The notes beneath the pieces are model-generated. The model worked only from the letters and a program-made list of their open reading frames with translations. It was not told the DNA's origin and ran no database searches. 64,000 nt of DNA from Martinezella rhizogenes. GTDB taxonomy: Bacteria > Pseudomonadota > Alphaproteobacteria > Rhizobiales > Rhizobiaceae. Position numbers and translations under genes: made by a program. How positions within the stretch are numbered: position 1 is the first letter of the stretch; the number at the start of each line of letters is the position of its first letter. Shown here piece by piece: positions 1 to 8,498 of the stretch. The stretch covers positions 62,001-126,000 of the forward strand of contig NZ_JUHG01000002.1 in NCBI RefSeq assembly GCF_000799715.1, given 5' to 3'.

Positions 1-500
1 GGACAAAATACGTCAACGCCCAGCAGGACAGCCCCATTCCGGGCTCCGTCGAGTTCACGCAATATGCGGCCTCCAAGGGTGTGAAAGTCTTCTACGTCAC
101 CAACCGCACCGCCGGCGAGGAAGGCCCGACCGTCGAGGAGATGAAGCGCTTCGGCTTCCCGATGGGCGACAATGTCGACACTTTCCTCAGCGCCAAGGAA
201 CAGCCGGACTGGGGTTCCGCTAAGGGCACGCGCCGCGCCTTCATCGCCAAGAACTACCGCATCCTGCTGCTGTTCGGTGACAATTTCGGCGACTTCACCG
301 ATGACTACAAGGGCACGGTCGAGGAACGCCAGAAGGTCTTCGAAGCCAACGCCGCCCGTTTCGGCCACGACTGGATCGCCATCGCCAACCCGACCTACGG
401 CTCATTCGAAAGCGCGCCCTACAAGGGCGACTACAAGCTGCCGCCCGAAAAACAGCGCCAGCTGAAGCAGGATGCGCTGAAGCCCTGGGATGGGAAGTAA
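1..500 (+). CDS. HAD-family acid phosphatase, 5'-nucleotidase lipoprotein e(P4) type (C-terminal part)
   Basis: The gene enters from the left edge in frame from base 3 and ends at a TAA at 498-500, so only about 165 C-terminal residues are visible. Motifs fit the class B/C acid phosphatase branch of the HAD superfamily: a VFYVTNR segment (the Thr motif II context), then LLLFGDNFGDF holding the acidic motif III pair, and a late IANPTYGSFE stretch typical of e(P4)-like 5'-nucleotidases. In this family the protein is a secreted or lipid-anchored periplasmic phosphatase acting on nucleoside monophosphates. The signal peptide and nucleophile Asp lie outside the window, so export is an inference. 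A repeat element follows the gene. Confidence 0.85.
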   Translation, partial: TKYVNAQQDSPIPGSVEFTQYAASKGVKVFYVTNRTAGEEGPTVEEMKRFGFPMGDNVDTFLSAKEQPDWGSAKGTRRAFIAKNYRILLLFGDNFGDFTDDYKGTVEERQKVFEANAARFGHDWIAIANPTYGSFESAPYKGDYKLPPEKQRQLKQDALKPWDGK

Positions 501-519
501 CGATCCTCGACAGAGGTTT

Positions 520-739
520 GTCGGGTGAGTTCGCGCTTGCCGTAACTCTTTGCCTGGCCCCTCACCCCAACCCTCTCCCCGCATTGCGGGGCGAGGGGGC
601 TCTACAATGCCAAACAGAGCTTCCGCTCGAGTGGAGAGGCTGATCGTTTCGCGCTGCCGTCCCTTCTCCCCGCTTGCGGGGAGAAGGCTAGGATGAGGGG
701 CCACGCACAAAGCTTCGGCAAAACCGAACTCGCCTGACC
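520..739. repeat. Palindromic rhizobial intergenic repeat, copy 1
   Basis: The core at 555-703 begins TGGCCCCTCACCC and ends with the approximate inverse GATGAGGGGCCA. It contains two internal hairpins built on CTCTCCCCGC/GCGGGG. An outer GCCTGACC sits at 732-739. Near-identical copies lie at 8268-8489, 9943-10020 and 34053-34236. It resembles the mosaic intergenic elements described in rhizobia; the family name is not certain from sequence alone. Confidence 0.75.
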
Positions 740-763
740 GTCACCCATATAGCCAGCTATCAA

Positions 764-2053
764 TCAACTCTTCCTCTTCAGCTTCGTCGCACCTTCCTCC
801 ACCAGTCTCTTTGCCGCTTCCGCGACCGTGATCTTGCCGAAGGCGAGCTGGTCGGCGACGGGGCGCATGACGTTCTGATCGAACTCTTGCGAGCCGAGCG
901 GTGCCGGCACCGGATAGGTTCCGACCTGATCCTTCAACAGCTCGATATATTTCACCGTCTGCTGCTCGACCGGATTGAGGGTCGGCAGGATGGCGGCGCG
1001 CACGGCCGGCGACATCGGCACGCCGCGCTCGACGCCGAGGATCTTGCCGGCATCGGGATCGTTGACGAAGAAGTTGATGAACTTCGCGGCCGCCTCACCA
1101 TTCTTGCTTGTGGCGCCGACGCTCCAGATCAGGGCCGGGCGATAGTAGTGGCCTGAGGGGCCGTCCTTCTTTTCGCGCGGCAGCATCGTAACGGCGAGCT
1201 TGCTCTTGACCACGAGCTGATAGCCGACGAGCTGGTTGGAATAGGCCATGCCGATGGCGGATTTGCCGAGTGCCAGGCAGTTGCTCTCGATAACATTCTG
1301 GTCGAGCGTCTGGACATCGGCCGAGACAGTGCCGCCACGCTGGCGCAGGTCTTCCCAATAGGAGTACCATTCCTTGGCGTCGTCGACACTGAAGCCGAGA
1401 CCGCCCTCATCCGTGTAAAGGCTCTTGCCGCGCTGACGCAGCCAGGCATCCAGCACATAGTTGTAGCGTGCACCATAGGGACCGCCCCAATAGCCGCGCT
1501 TGCCGGCCGCCTTGGTCATCTCAACGACAAGATCGGCATAGTCTGCCCATGTCGTGGTCGGGCCGGGCGGCGTCAGGCCGGTCTTCTTGAACATCTCCTC
1601 GTCATAGAACATCGCAAAAGAGTTGAGCCCGAGGCCGACGCCATAGAGCTTGTTGTCGACGGTGGTCAGCTTCAGCACATCCTTGCCGAAACTATCCACA
1701 TTCAGCGTTGAGGGCACGAATTGGTCGAGCGGCATGCAGGCGCCGCGCTTGGAATAATCCGAAATCGTGCTCGGCTCGAGCTGGAAGACATCCGCAATGT
1801 TCTGGCTGGCCATGCCGGTGGCAAGCTTTGCCCAGTAGCCGTCGCCGCTGATGCTTTCGCCGACGACGGAAATATCCGGGTTCTTGCTATGAAACAGCTC
1901 GGCGACACCGATCGTGCGCTTGCCGCGATCGGGCGAGCCCCACCACATCGCCCGCAATTGCGTCGCATCGGCAAAGGCGGCCCCTCCACCGAAAGCGAGA
2001 CCGGCTGCGGCACCGGCAGTTCCGATCATGAATGAACGACGATTCAGGCGCAT
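764..2053 (-). CDS. ABC sugar transporter substrate-binding protein (family 1)
   Basis: A 429-residue extracellular solute-binding protein of the family 1 (maltose-binding type) fold. The N-terminus carries a twin-arginine signal (NRRSFMIG followed by an Ala/Gly-rich hydrophobic run), so Tat export to the periplasm is likely. It is clearly paralogous to the binding protein at 12197-13480: both share an early WWGS motif, an LRQxGKxLYT stretch in the middle and LGVERGVP near the end. No permease or ATPase gene adjoins it, so it probably feeds the importer encoded around 13.5-18.6 kb (inference). An AAGGAGG-type ribosome site lies directly before the ATG. It is divergent from the LacI gene, with palindromes in the shared upstream region. 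Substrate unknown. Confidence 0.9.
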   Translation of the reverse strand: MRLNRRSFMIGTAGAAAGLAFGGGAAFADATQLRAMWWGSPDRGKRTIGVAELFHSKNPDISVVGESISGDGYWAKLATGMASQNIADVFQLEPSTISDYSKRGACMPLDQFVPSTLNVDSFGKDVLKLTTVDNKLYGVGLGLNSFAMFYDEEMFKKTGLTPPGPTTTWADYADLVVEMTKAAGKRGYWGGPYGARYNYVLDAWLRQRGKSLYTDEGGLGFSVDDAKEWYSYWEDLRQRGGTVSADVQTLDQNVIESNCLALGKSAIGMAYSNQLVGYQLVVKSKLAVTMLPREKKDGPSGHYYRPALIWSVGATSKNGEAAAKFINFFVNDPDAGKILGVERGVPMSPAVRAAILPTLNPVEQQTVKYIELLKDQVGTYPVPAPLGSQEFDQNVMRPVADQLAFGKITVAEAAKRLVEEGATKLKRKS

Positions 2054-2140
2054 GAGATTCCTCCTTCTCTTGCGTTGCTATCCGCGACGATCTCCCCGAC
2101 GCCTACTGCGGATAATTCCACGGGAGGATATGCAACTTCA

Positions 2141-2181
2141 TTGCGAAACGCAAGAAACAATCTTTTTCTTGCAAATTTGCA
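2141..2181. promoter_or_regulatory. Candidate LacI operators in divergent promoter region
   Basis: Between the divergent binding-protein and LacI genes lie TTGCGAAACGCAA (2141-2153, arms TTGCG/CGCAA) and the perfect 12-bp palindrome TGCAAATTTGCA (2170-2181). LacI-family operators are usually short palindromes of this kind near their own gene. Assignment to the adjacent LacI protein is inferred from position only. Confidence 0.45.
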
Positions 2182-2203
2182 TGATTTGCACGATTGTTGC
2201 GCT

Positions 2204-3226
2204 ATGAACGAGCTTCGATCCAAACGCATCACCCAAGCCGATATTGCCAGCAGGGCCGGCGTCTCCGTCTCCACCGTGTCGCGGGTGCTCACCAACGAGC
2301 CCGGCATCAGCGACACGATCCGCCAACAGATCTTCAAGGTGGCGACCGATCTCGGCTACCCCCTGAAGGCGGCGGCCGATGCCATGCCTGGCGGGCTGGC
2401 GTTGATCGCCAGTGATAGCGCCACGGGCGGCCTCAGCGTCTTTTACGAAGGCATTCTCGAGGGCTTGCGCGCCGGAGCCGCTGAGCGCGGCATGCCCTTC
2501 GACATCCGCCTTGTCCGCGAGGCAAGGACCTCGCCCGAGCACATCCAGGAGCAACTGCAAACAGCTGGCGCCGAGGGCCTGTTCCTCGTCGGCATCGATC
2601 CGCCCGACGACCTCCGCCCCTGGCTGGAGGAGAGCGGCACACCGACCGTGCTCGTCAACGGGACCGACCCGAAGCTGCGCTTCGACGGCGTTTCGCCCTC
2701 GAATTTCTTCGGCGCTTACGCCGCGACCCGCCGGCTGCTCGATGCCGGACATCGCCGTATCCTGCATTTCACCGGCTCTCACCGCCAGACGATCCGCGAA
2801 CGCGTCCGCGGCTTCGAAGCGGCGATCGCCTCGGTGGAGGGCGCTAAGGGCCGGCTGGTGCCGATGACATTCCGCGGCAGCTCCAGCCAGGAGGCCCATG
2901 ACACTACCGCCGCTATCCTTGCCGGGGACCGCAGCTTCACCGCCGCCTTCTGCATGAACGATTTCATCGCCGTTGGCGTGCTCGATGCCGTGGTGGAAAC
3001 CGGCCTGCGCGTGCCGGACGACTTCGCCATCATCGGCTTCGACGACCTGCCCTGCGCCCTGATGACCAATCCGCGCCTCGCCACCATGCGCGTCGACCGC
3101 GCCGCCCTGGGGCGCGAGGCTATCAACCTGATGATCGCCCGCTTCCGCGACCGCGACGCGCCTGCCCGCCAAGTCTGCCACGCCGTCACACCTGTCGCCG
3201 GCGGCACCCTTCCGCCCGAAACCTGA
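2204..3226 (+). CDS. LacI family transcriptional regulator
   Basis: A 340-residue regulator starting at ATG 2204; the open frame extends further upstream, but the LacI helix-turn-helix (ITQADIASRAGVSVSTVSRVL) begins only about 8 residues after this Met. Residues 1-55 form the HTH and hinge. The rest is a periplasmic-binding-protein-like effector domain, with the usual FCMNDFIAVGVLDA and IIGFDDLP motifs near its end. It probably represses the divergent binding protein and perhaps the DUF2264-dehydrogenase genes that follow on its own strand. The effector is likely a sugar or sugar derivative, not identifiable here. Confidence 0.92.
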   Translation: MNELRSKRITQADIASRAGVSVSTVSRVLTNEPGISDTIRQQIFKVATDLGYPLKAAADAMPGGLALIASDSATGGLSVFYEGILEGLRAGAAERGMPFDIRLVREARTSPEHIQEQLQTAGAEGLFLVGIDPPDDLRPWLEESGTPTVLVNGTDPKLRFDGVSPSNFFGAYAATRRLLDAGHRRILHFTGSHRQTIRERVRGFEAAIASVEGAKGRLVPMTFRGSSSQEAHDTTAAILAGDRSFTAAFCMNDFIAVGVLDAVVETGLRVPDDFAIIGFDDLPCALMTNPRLATMRVDRAALGREAINLMIARFRDRDAPARQVCHAVTPVAGGTLPPET

Positions 3227-3267
3227 ACCGCGTCTCCTGCCGAGGCGACCAAGCAAGAGCCAGACCG

Positions 3268-5124
3268 ATGATCTACGACCCCGTCAGCACCAATCCGCTC
3301 GCCGGCAATCCACTCAAGAACCGCGCCGACATGCGTTGCGCGCTGACCGACCTGTTCGATCCACTGCTGCCCTATTTTTCCAAGGGCAATGCCCGCGTCC
3401 GCATCGACGCCGCCGGCGCGCATTTCGACCGCGCCGCCGCCGATCTCGAAGGCTTTGCCCGCCCGCTCTGGGGCCTCGCGCCGCTCGGCGCCGGCGGCGG
3501 CGATTTCGCCCATTGGGGCCGCTTCGCCGAGGGGATCGCCAACGGCGTCGACCCTGCTCATCCGGAATATTGGGGCGCGGTCAACGGCCGCGACCAGCGC
3601 ATGGTCGAGCTTGCCGCCCTCGGCTTCGCGCTGGCACTGGTGCCGGAGAAGATCTGGGAGCCGCTGGACGCCCGCGCCCGCAACAATCTCATCACCTATC
3701 TCAAGCATGCCCGCACCTTCGACTATGCCGACAACAACTGGCGCTTCTTCCGCGTGCTGGTGGACATCGCGCTGGACCGGCTCGGCGCCACCTTCGACCG
3801 CAGCCTGACGGAGGATTATCTTCGGGAATTGGACGGCTTCTATATCGCCGACGGCTGGTATCGCGACGGCAATATCCGGCGCATCGACCACTACGTTCCC
3901 TTCGCCATGCATTTCTACGGGCTGATCTATTCCAAGCTCGTCGATGACGACCGCGCCGAGCGCTACCGCGAGCGCGCCGTGCTCTTCGCCAAGGACTTTC
4001 GTCACTGGTTCGCATCGGATGGCGCCACCGTTCCCTTCGGCCGCAGCCTGACTTACCGTTTCGCCTGCGCCGGCTTCTGGTCGGCACTCGCCTTTGCCGA
4101 TGTCGAGGCGCTGCCCTGGGGCGAGATCAAGGGGCTTTGCCTCCGGCATCTGCGCTGGTGGGCCGACAAGCCGATCGCCAATCGCGACGGCACGCTGCCA
4201 ATCGGCTACGGCTATCCCAACCTGCTGATGTCGGAAAACTACAATTCCGCCGGCTCGCCCTATTGGGCCTTCAAGGCATTCCTGCCGCTGGCGCTTCCCG
4301 AGACGCACCCTTTCTGGACCGCCGAGGAAAAGCCGCAGGCCGCCGAGCCTTCGATCGTTCCTCTCAAGCATCCCGGCATGGTGATGATGCACAGCAAGGC
4401 CGATGTCGTGGCACTGTCCTCCGGCCAGGAAAATCAGCAGATGCGATTCGGGGCGGAAAAATACGCCAAGTTCGCCTATTCCGCCCGCTATGGCTTCAGC
4501 ATCGAAAGCGACGAACGCGCCTTCACCGGCGCTGCCTTCGACAGCATGCTCGCCTTCAGCGATGACGGCCTGCACTACCGTGTCCGCGAGACCAATCAGG
4601 AGGCGAAGCTTGCCGGAGATACGCTTTACGCCAAATGGTCGCCCTTGCCGGACGTGACCGTCGAGACCTGGCTGATCCCAGCAGCCCCCTGGCATGTCCG
4701 ACTGCACAAGATCGTCACGCCGCGGCCGTTGCAAACCGCAGAAGGTGGCTTTGCCATCGCGCGGCGCGATTTCGAGGCCGACACGCTCTCAGCCGGAAAA
4801 GGTGCTGCCTATGCCATCGGCGAAGAGGATTTCAGCGGTATTCTCGATCTCGGCTCGACCATCGCCCGCGACGGCGTGGCACAGAAGGCGCCGCCGAACA
4901 CCAATCTGATCGCCTCAAAGACGCTGGTGCCGCAATTGCGCGGCACGATCCCGGCGGGCGAAACCATTCTCGTCTCCGCTATCCTCGCCGAGCGCGATCC
5001 CTCGGCCGTTTCCGGCGCCTGGACGAAGCCACCCGCAAAGCCCGATATCGACGCCCTGCGCGCCCTGATCGCCGAGAAAGGCGTCACCGTCAGCGCCATC
5101 GAAGCGCCGGGACGCCTGCCATGA
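3268..5124 (+). CDS. DUF2264 domain-containing protein
   Basis: A 618-residue protein recognisable as DUF2264: an N-terminal alpha-helical barrel-like half with the motifs RPLWGLAPL, WGAVNGRDQRMVE, NNWRFFRVL and DGWYRDGNIRRIDHYVPFAMHFYG, then a beta-rich C-terminal half. The architecture resembles glycoside hydrolases and polysaccharide lyases of the (alpha/alpha) barrel type, so a role in degrading plant-derived oligosaccharides is plausible but not shown. No signal peptide is visible, which suggests cytoplasmic action on an imported substrate. Its TGA overlaps the ATG of the dehydrogenase gene, indicating translational coupling. Confidence 0.85.
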   Translation: MIYDPVSTNPLAGNPLKNRADMRCALTDLFDPLLPYFSKGNARVRIDAAGAHFDRAAADLEGFARPLWGLAPLGAGGGDFAHWGRFAEGIANGVDPAHPEYWGAVNGRDQRMVELAALGFALALVPEKIWEPLDARARNNLITYLKHARTFDYADNNWRFFRVLVDIALDRLGATFDRSLTEDYLRELDGFYIADGWYRDGNIRRIDHYVPFAMHFYGLIYSKLVDDDRAERYRERAVLFAKDFRHWFASDGATVPFGRSLTYRFACAGFWSALAFADVEALPWGEIKGLCLRHLRWWADKPIANRDGTLPIGYGYPNLLMSENYNSAGSPYWAFKAFLPLALPETHPFWTAEEKPQAAEPSIVPLKHPGMVMMHSKADVVALSSGQENQQMRFGAEKYAKFAYSARYGFSIESDERAFTGAAFDSMLAFSDDGLHYRVRETNQEAKLAGDTLYAKWSPLPDVTVETWLIPAAPWHVRLHKIVTPRPLQTAEGGFAIARRDFEADTLSAGKGAAYAIGEEDFSGILDLGSTIARDGVAQKAPPNTNLIASKTLVPQLRGTIPAGETILVSAILAERDPSAVSGAWTKPPAKPDIDALRALIAEKGVTVSAIEAPGRLP

Positions 5125-6143
5125 CACCATCCGCCTCCCGCCCGACCATTGCCTTCGCTATGCAGCCATCCCGCACGCAGCATGTGCTACCAGCAGCTCT
5201 GATCCAGCGTCTCAACACGGTCGCTCATGTACTCGACGCCACGCCGATGGTGCGCTTCGATGATGAAAGGGCGCGCAAACTGCTCGGCGAAACGGAAATC
5301 TTGATCACCGGCTGGGGTTCGCCGCCCATTGACGAGGCCGCACTGGCGCAGGCACCGCATCTCAAGCTGGTGGCGCATGCGGCCGGCACGGTGAAGGGCC
5401 TGATCGAGGACGGCCTGTTCGACAGGAACATCGTGGTGAGCCATGCGGCGCAGGCCAATGCCCTGCCGGTCGCCGAATTCACCCTTGCCGCTATCATCTT
5501 CGCTGGCAAGCAGGTCTTCCGCTTTCGCGACCTCTACGTCACCGACCGCAACCGCCATCGCACGCAGCCGATGCAGGCCGAGGCCATCGGCAATTATGGC
5601 CGCACGGTCGGCATTATCGGCGCATCGCGTATCGGCCGGCGGGTGATCGAACTGCTCGCGCCCTTCGACTACCGGATCCTGCTCTACGATCCGATGGTCG
5701 ACGAGGCAGAGGCGGCGCGTCTCGGCGTGAAGAAGACCGAACTCGACGTCCTGATGGCCAACGCCGATATCGTTTCGCTGCATGCCCCTTCGCTGCCGGC
5801 GACGCGGCATATGATCGACGCGCACCGCCTGTCACTGATGAAACCAGGTGCCACCTTCATCAACACGGCGCGCGGCGCGCTGGTCGACGAAGCCGCCCTG
5901 CTCGCCACCCTGAAAACCGGCCGGATCGACGCGATCATCGACGTCACCGATCCGGAAATCCCGGAGGCAGGCTCGGCCTTTTACGACCTGCCGAATGTCT
6001 TCCTGACGCCGCATATCGCCGGCGCCGTCGGCCTGGAGCGCACCCGCCTCGGCGAGATGGCAGTGGACGAGGCGATCCGCTTCATCGAGGGCAAACCGCT
6101 GCTCTACGAAATCCGTCGTGAGGATCTGGCGCGCATGGCATGA
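5121..6143 (+). CDS. D-isomer 2-hydroxyacid dehydrogenase family protein
   Basis: A 340-residue NAD(P)-dependent dehydrogenase; the start at 5121 shares ATGA with the upstream stop. The Rossmann fold motif VGIIGASRIGRRV lies near residue 165 (a GxSxxG variant of the classical GxGxxG). The family catalytic triad is visible: Arg in INTARGALVDE, the acidic residue in DVTDPEIPE, and His in LTPHIAGA. The family oxidises or reduces 2-hydroxy acids such as phosphoglycerate, glycerate or glyoxylate. Coupling to DUF2264 suggests a substrate arising from sugar-acid breakdown (inference). Confidence 0.9.
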   Translation: MTPSASRPTIAFAMQPSRTQHVLPAALIQRLNTVAHVLDATPMVRFDDERARKLLGETEILITGWGSPPIDEAALAQAPHLKLVAHAAGTVKGLIEDGLFDRNIVVSHAAQANALPVAEFTLAAIIFAGKQVFRFRDLYVTDRNRHRTQPMQAEAIGNYGRTVGIIGASRIGRRVIELLAPFDYRILLYDPMVDEAEAARLGVKKTELDVLMANADIVSLHAPSLPATRHMIDAHRLSLMKPGATFINTARGALVDEAALLATLKTGRIDAIIDVTDPEIPEAGSAFYDLPNVFLTPHIAGAVGLERTRLGEMAVDEAIRFIEGKPLLYEIRREDLARMA

Positions 6144-6257
6144 CGCAACGCAGCAAATTCACGAAAACACCCTGAAACCGCCCTATTTCGGCACAGATGG
6201 AGAACTCGTTTTTAATCATTCCCGGCTAGCAATCTCTTTAGCGAAGAGGTTCTAGTC

Positions 6258-6845
6258 ATGCGTACTCGCGTTCTTTCCATTCTGGCTGTCTTGCTGCTCG
6301 GCGTGCTGGCAAGCTGCGCCACCGCGCCCAGCCGTACCCGCAATGTCTGCGCGATCTTCGATCAGCGCGACGGCTGGTTCAACAACTGGCAGCGGGCGGC
6401 CGAGCGCACCGAGCGCAAATACGGCGTTCCCGTACCGATCCTGATGGCGACGATCTACACCGAATCCGGCTTCCAGCCGCGTGCCCGTCCGCCCAGACGA
6501 TATCTGCTCGGCTTCATTCCCTGGAAGCGCCCATCGAGCGCCTATGGCTTCTCGCAGGCGCTTGACGGCACCTGGGACAAGTATAAGCGCGAGACAGGCA
6601 ACTGGGGCGCAAGCCGCACAAGCTTCTCCGACGCCATCGATTTCGTCGGCTGGTATCACTACCGGACGCACCTCGAGACCGGCATCGCGCTCAACGATTC
6701 CTACGATCTCTATCTCGCCTATTATTCCGGCACGAAGGGCTATCTGCAGGGGTCATGGCGCGGCAACGCGACCGCATTGGCGGGTGCCAAGCGCTTCAAC
6801 GGCATGACGGCGCTTTACGCGCAGCAGTTGCCGAGCTGCAATTAG
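6258..6845 (+). CDS. Lysozyme-like transglycosylase-family lipoprotein
   Basis: A 195-residue protein with a lipoprotein signal peptide; the lipobox LASC places the lipidated Cys at about residue 22. The mature part contains PVPILMATIYTESGFQPRA, in which the Glu matches the catalytic Glu context of SLT-type lytic transglycosylases, followed by YGFSQALDGTWDKYK and a Tyr-rich AYYSGTKGY segment typical of the lysozyme-like fold. It is probably a periplasmic murein-active or murein-binding lipoprotein. The stop codon TAG lies inside the intergenic repeat that follows. Confidence 0.75.
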   Translation: MRTRVLSILAVLLLGVLASCATAPSRTRNVCAIFDQRDGWFNNWQRAAERTERKYGVPVPILMATIYTESGFQPRARPPRRYLLGFIPWKRPSSAYGFSQALDGTWDKYKRETGNWGASRTSFSDAIDFVGWYHYRTHLETGIALNDSYDLYLAYYSGTKGYLQGSWRGNATALAGAKRFNGMTALYAQQLPSCN

Positions 6846-6957
6846 AGTCGGATGATTTTAGGTCGACTCGACCTAAAATCTGAATCCGCTCTACAATCAA
6901 ATAAGTAGAGCATGATGTCGTCCGAAAACCGCTTACACTTTTCGGCATCATGCTCTA
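6838..6957. repeat. Double-hairpin intergenic repeat, copy A
   Basis: A 120-bp element nearly identical to 34927-35047. It consists of a first hairpin with perfect 13-bp arms around GATTTTAGGTCGA (extended by imperfect TAGAGTCGGAT/ATCCGCTCTA pairing) and a second hairpin with 12-bp arms TAGAGCATGATG/CATCATGCTCTA enclosing CCGAAAA/TTTTCGG. Its left edge supplies the stop codon of the preceding lipoprotein gene. Confidence 0.85.
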
Positions 6958-6973
6958 AAGGCGGCGCGTTCAG

Positions 6974-8239
6974 TTACGGCCGCGCCTCCCGCAGGTTCAA
7001 GCCACCGTCTTCGCCCCAGATATCGGCGATCGAGACCTGCTGACCGGTGTGGCTGCTTTCCAGCGCCGCGATGCCACAGAGAACCGACATTGCGCCCGCG
7101 CGTGAACCGGCACGCTGTCTCAGCTCGTCGTTCGGCCCGGATCGCAGCAGCATGTTGCGCAGCCGGTCGTCGCCGCCATAGTGGCCACCAGACGAATGTG
7201 GCACCCAGATGCGCTCGACATCGCCGGAATTCTTCATGACGACGATTTCGTCCGCCGGCGGTGTCGTCCATTTCTGCTTCTCATATTGCCGCATCTCGAT
7301 ACGACCCTTGTGGCCGTTGAAGGCGATGTGGTGGCCTTCGATCGGCATGTAGGTGTTCAGCGAGTAGGAGACATTGACGCCGTTGCGATAGCGGATCGAA
7401 GAAACCATCGTATCGGGGATATCGATATCCTCGCGGAAGACGCAGGCATCGCGAACATAGCCGTCAACCGTCGACGGGTCCTCATAGAGGCTTTCGAGCA
7501 GCGGCGTCTCGCTGATATCGAGATAATAATCGCACTCGTCCTTATACCGACAGCCACGACAGCGCTCGCCGCGAAAGGGACCCTTGCGGCCGTAATGCTT
7601 GAGATCGGCGAAGGCCGAGACCGTTTCCGGATCGGAATCCAGATACCAGTTCAGAAGATCGAAATGATGCGTCGCCTTATGGACGAAAAGGCTGCCGGAA
7701 TTTTCGACGAAGGCATGCCAGCGGCGGAAATAATCGGCGCCGTGGCTAGTGTCGAGATACCAATGAAAATCGACGGAAGTGACATCGCCGATGACGCCGG
7801 AATTGATCAGCTCCTTGATCTTTGCAGCCGTCGGGGCGAAGCGGTAATTGAAGGAGACATCGAGCCGTTTGCCGGTTCGCGCCTCGGCGTCGAGGATGCG
7901 TTTGATCTTGTCGACCGTCGTCGTCATCGGCTTCTCGCTGATGACATTGGCGCCGGCCTCCATCGCCTTGACGATCAGGTCGTCATGGGCGGAATCGCGG
8001 GTACAGACGATAACGAGATCCGGCTTTTCGACCCGCAGCAACTCGTCGAAATCGGTATAGACCGGCACCTTGGCACCGATATACTCCAGCGCCCGCCTGG
8101 CGCGCATCGCGTTGAGATCGCAAACGGCGACAAGCTCGACCTCATTGCCCCAACGCTCGACCAGATCCTTGCCCCACATGGTAACGCCACGATTTCCGGT
8201 TCCGACCAGAGCATAGCGCTTCTTCGATGACGACGGCAT
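6974..8239 (-). CDS. Gfo/Idh/MocA family oxidoreductase
   Basis: A 421-residue NAD(P)-dependent oxidoreductase. The start at 8239 is chosen because GGAGG precedes that ATG by five bases, giving an N-terminus MPSSSKKRYALVGTGNRG with the nucleotide-binding GTGNRG loop. VISEKPMTT carries the EKP motif of the family. A Cys-rich stretch CRGCRYKDECDYY near residue 230 is seen in some long MocA-type members and may bind metal. The family oxidises cyclic sugars, inositols or sugar acids. It sits alone between two repeats on the minus strand. Confidence 0.88.
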   Translation of the reverse strand: MPSSSKKRYALVGTGNRGVTMWGKDLVERWGNEVELVAVCDLNAMRARRALEYIGAKVPVYTDFDELLRVEKPDLVIVCTRDSAHDDLIVKAMEAGANVISEKPMTTTVDKIKRILDAEARTGKRLDVSFNYRFAPTAAKIKELINSGVIGDVTSVDFHWYLDTSHGADYFRRWHAFVENSGSLFVHKATHHFDLLNWYLDSDPETVSAFADLKHYGRKGPFRGERCRGCRYKDECDYYLDISETPLLESLYEDPSTVDGYVRDACVFREDIDIPDTMVSSIRYRNGVNVSYSLNTYMPIEGHHIAFNGHKGRIEMRQYEKQKWTTPPADEIVVMKNSGDVERIWVPHSSGGHYGGDDRLRNMLLRSGPNDELRQRAGSRAGAMSVLCGIAALESSHTGQQVSIADIWGEDGGLNLREARP

Positions 8240-8267
8240 GTTTTCCTCCAGTGTCCGCAATAACGAT

Positions 8268-8489
8268 GGTCAGGTTAGTCCGGATTTGCCTCACCTTCCT
8301 GCCTGGCCCCTCACCCCAACCCTCTCCCCGCAAGGCGGGGCGAGGGGGTTATCATGCCCAATGTCGCCCCGGTCCGAGTGGTTAGGCCGATTGGCTTGCA
8401 CTGTCGTCCCCTCTCCCCGCATGTGCGGGGAGAGGGCTAGGGTGAGGGGCCACCCACGACAGCACGCCGAAGACACGACGCGCCTGACC
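8268..8489. repeat. Palindromic rhizobial intergenic repeat, copy 2
   Basis: A full-length copy. The terminal inverted ends are GGTCAGG (8268-8274) and GCCTGACC (8482-8489). The core at 8304-8452 has the TGGCCCCTCACCCC / GGGTGAGGGGCCA arms and two inner CTCTCCCCGC-based hairpins. Confidence 0.8.
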
Positions 8490-8498
8490 ATAACAATC

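Noticed and set aside
2779..4734. 651-residue open frame on the minus strand
   Set aside because: It is antisense to the well-supported LacI and DUF2264 genes, with low-complexity composition typical of GC-rich shadow frames and no family motif.
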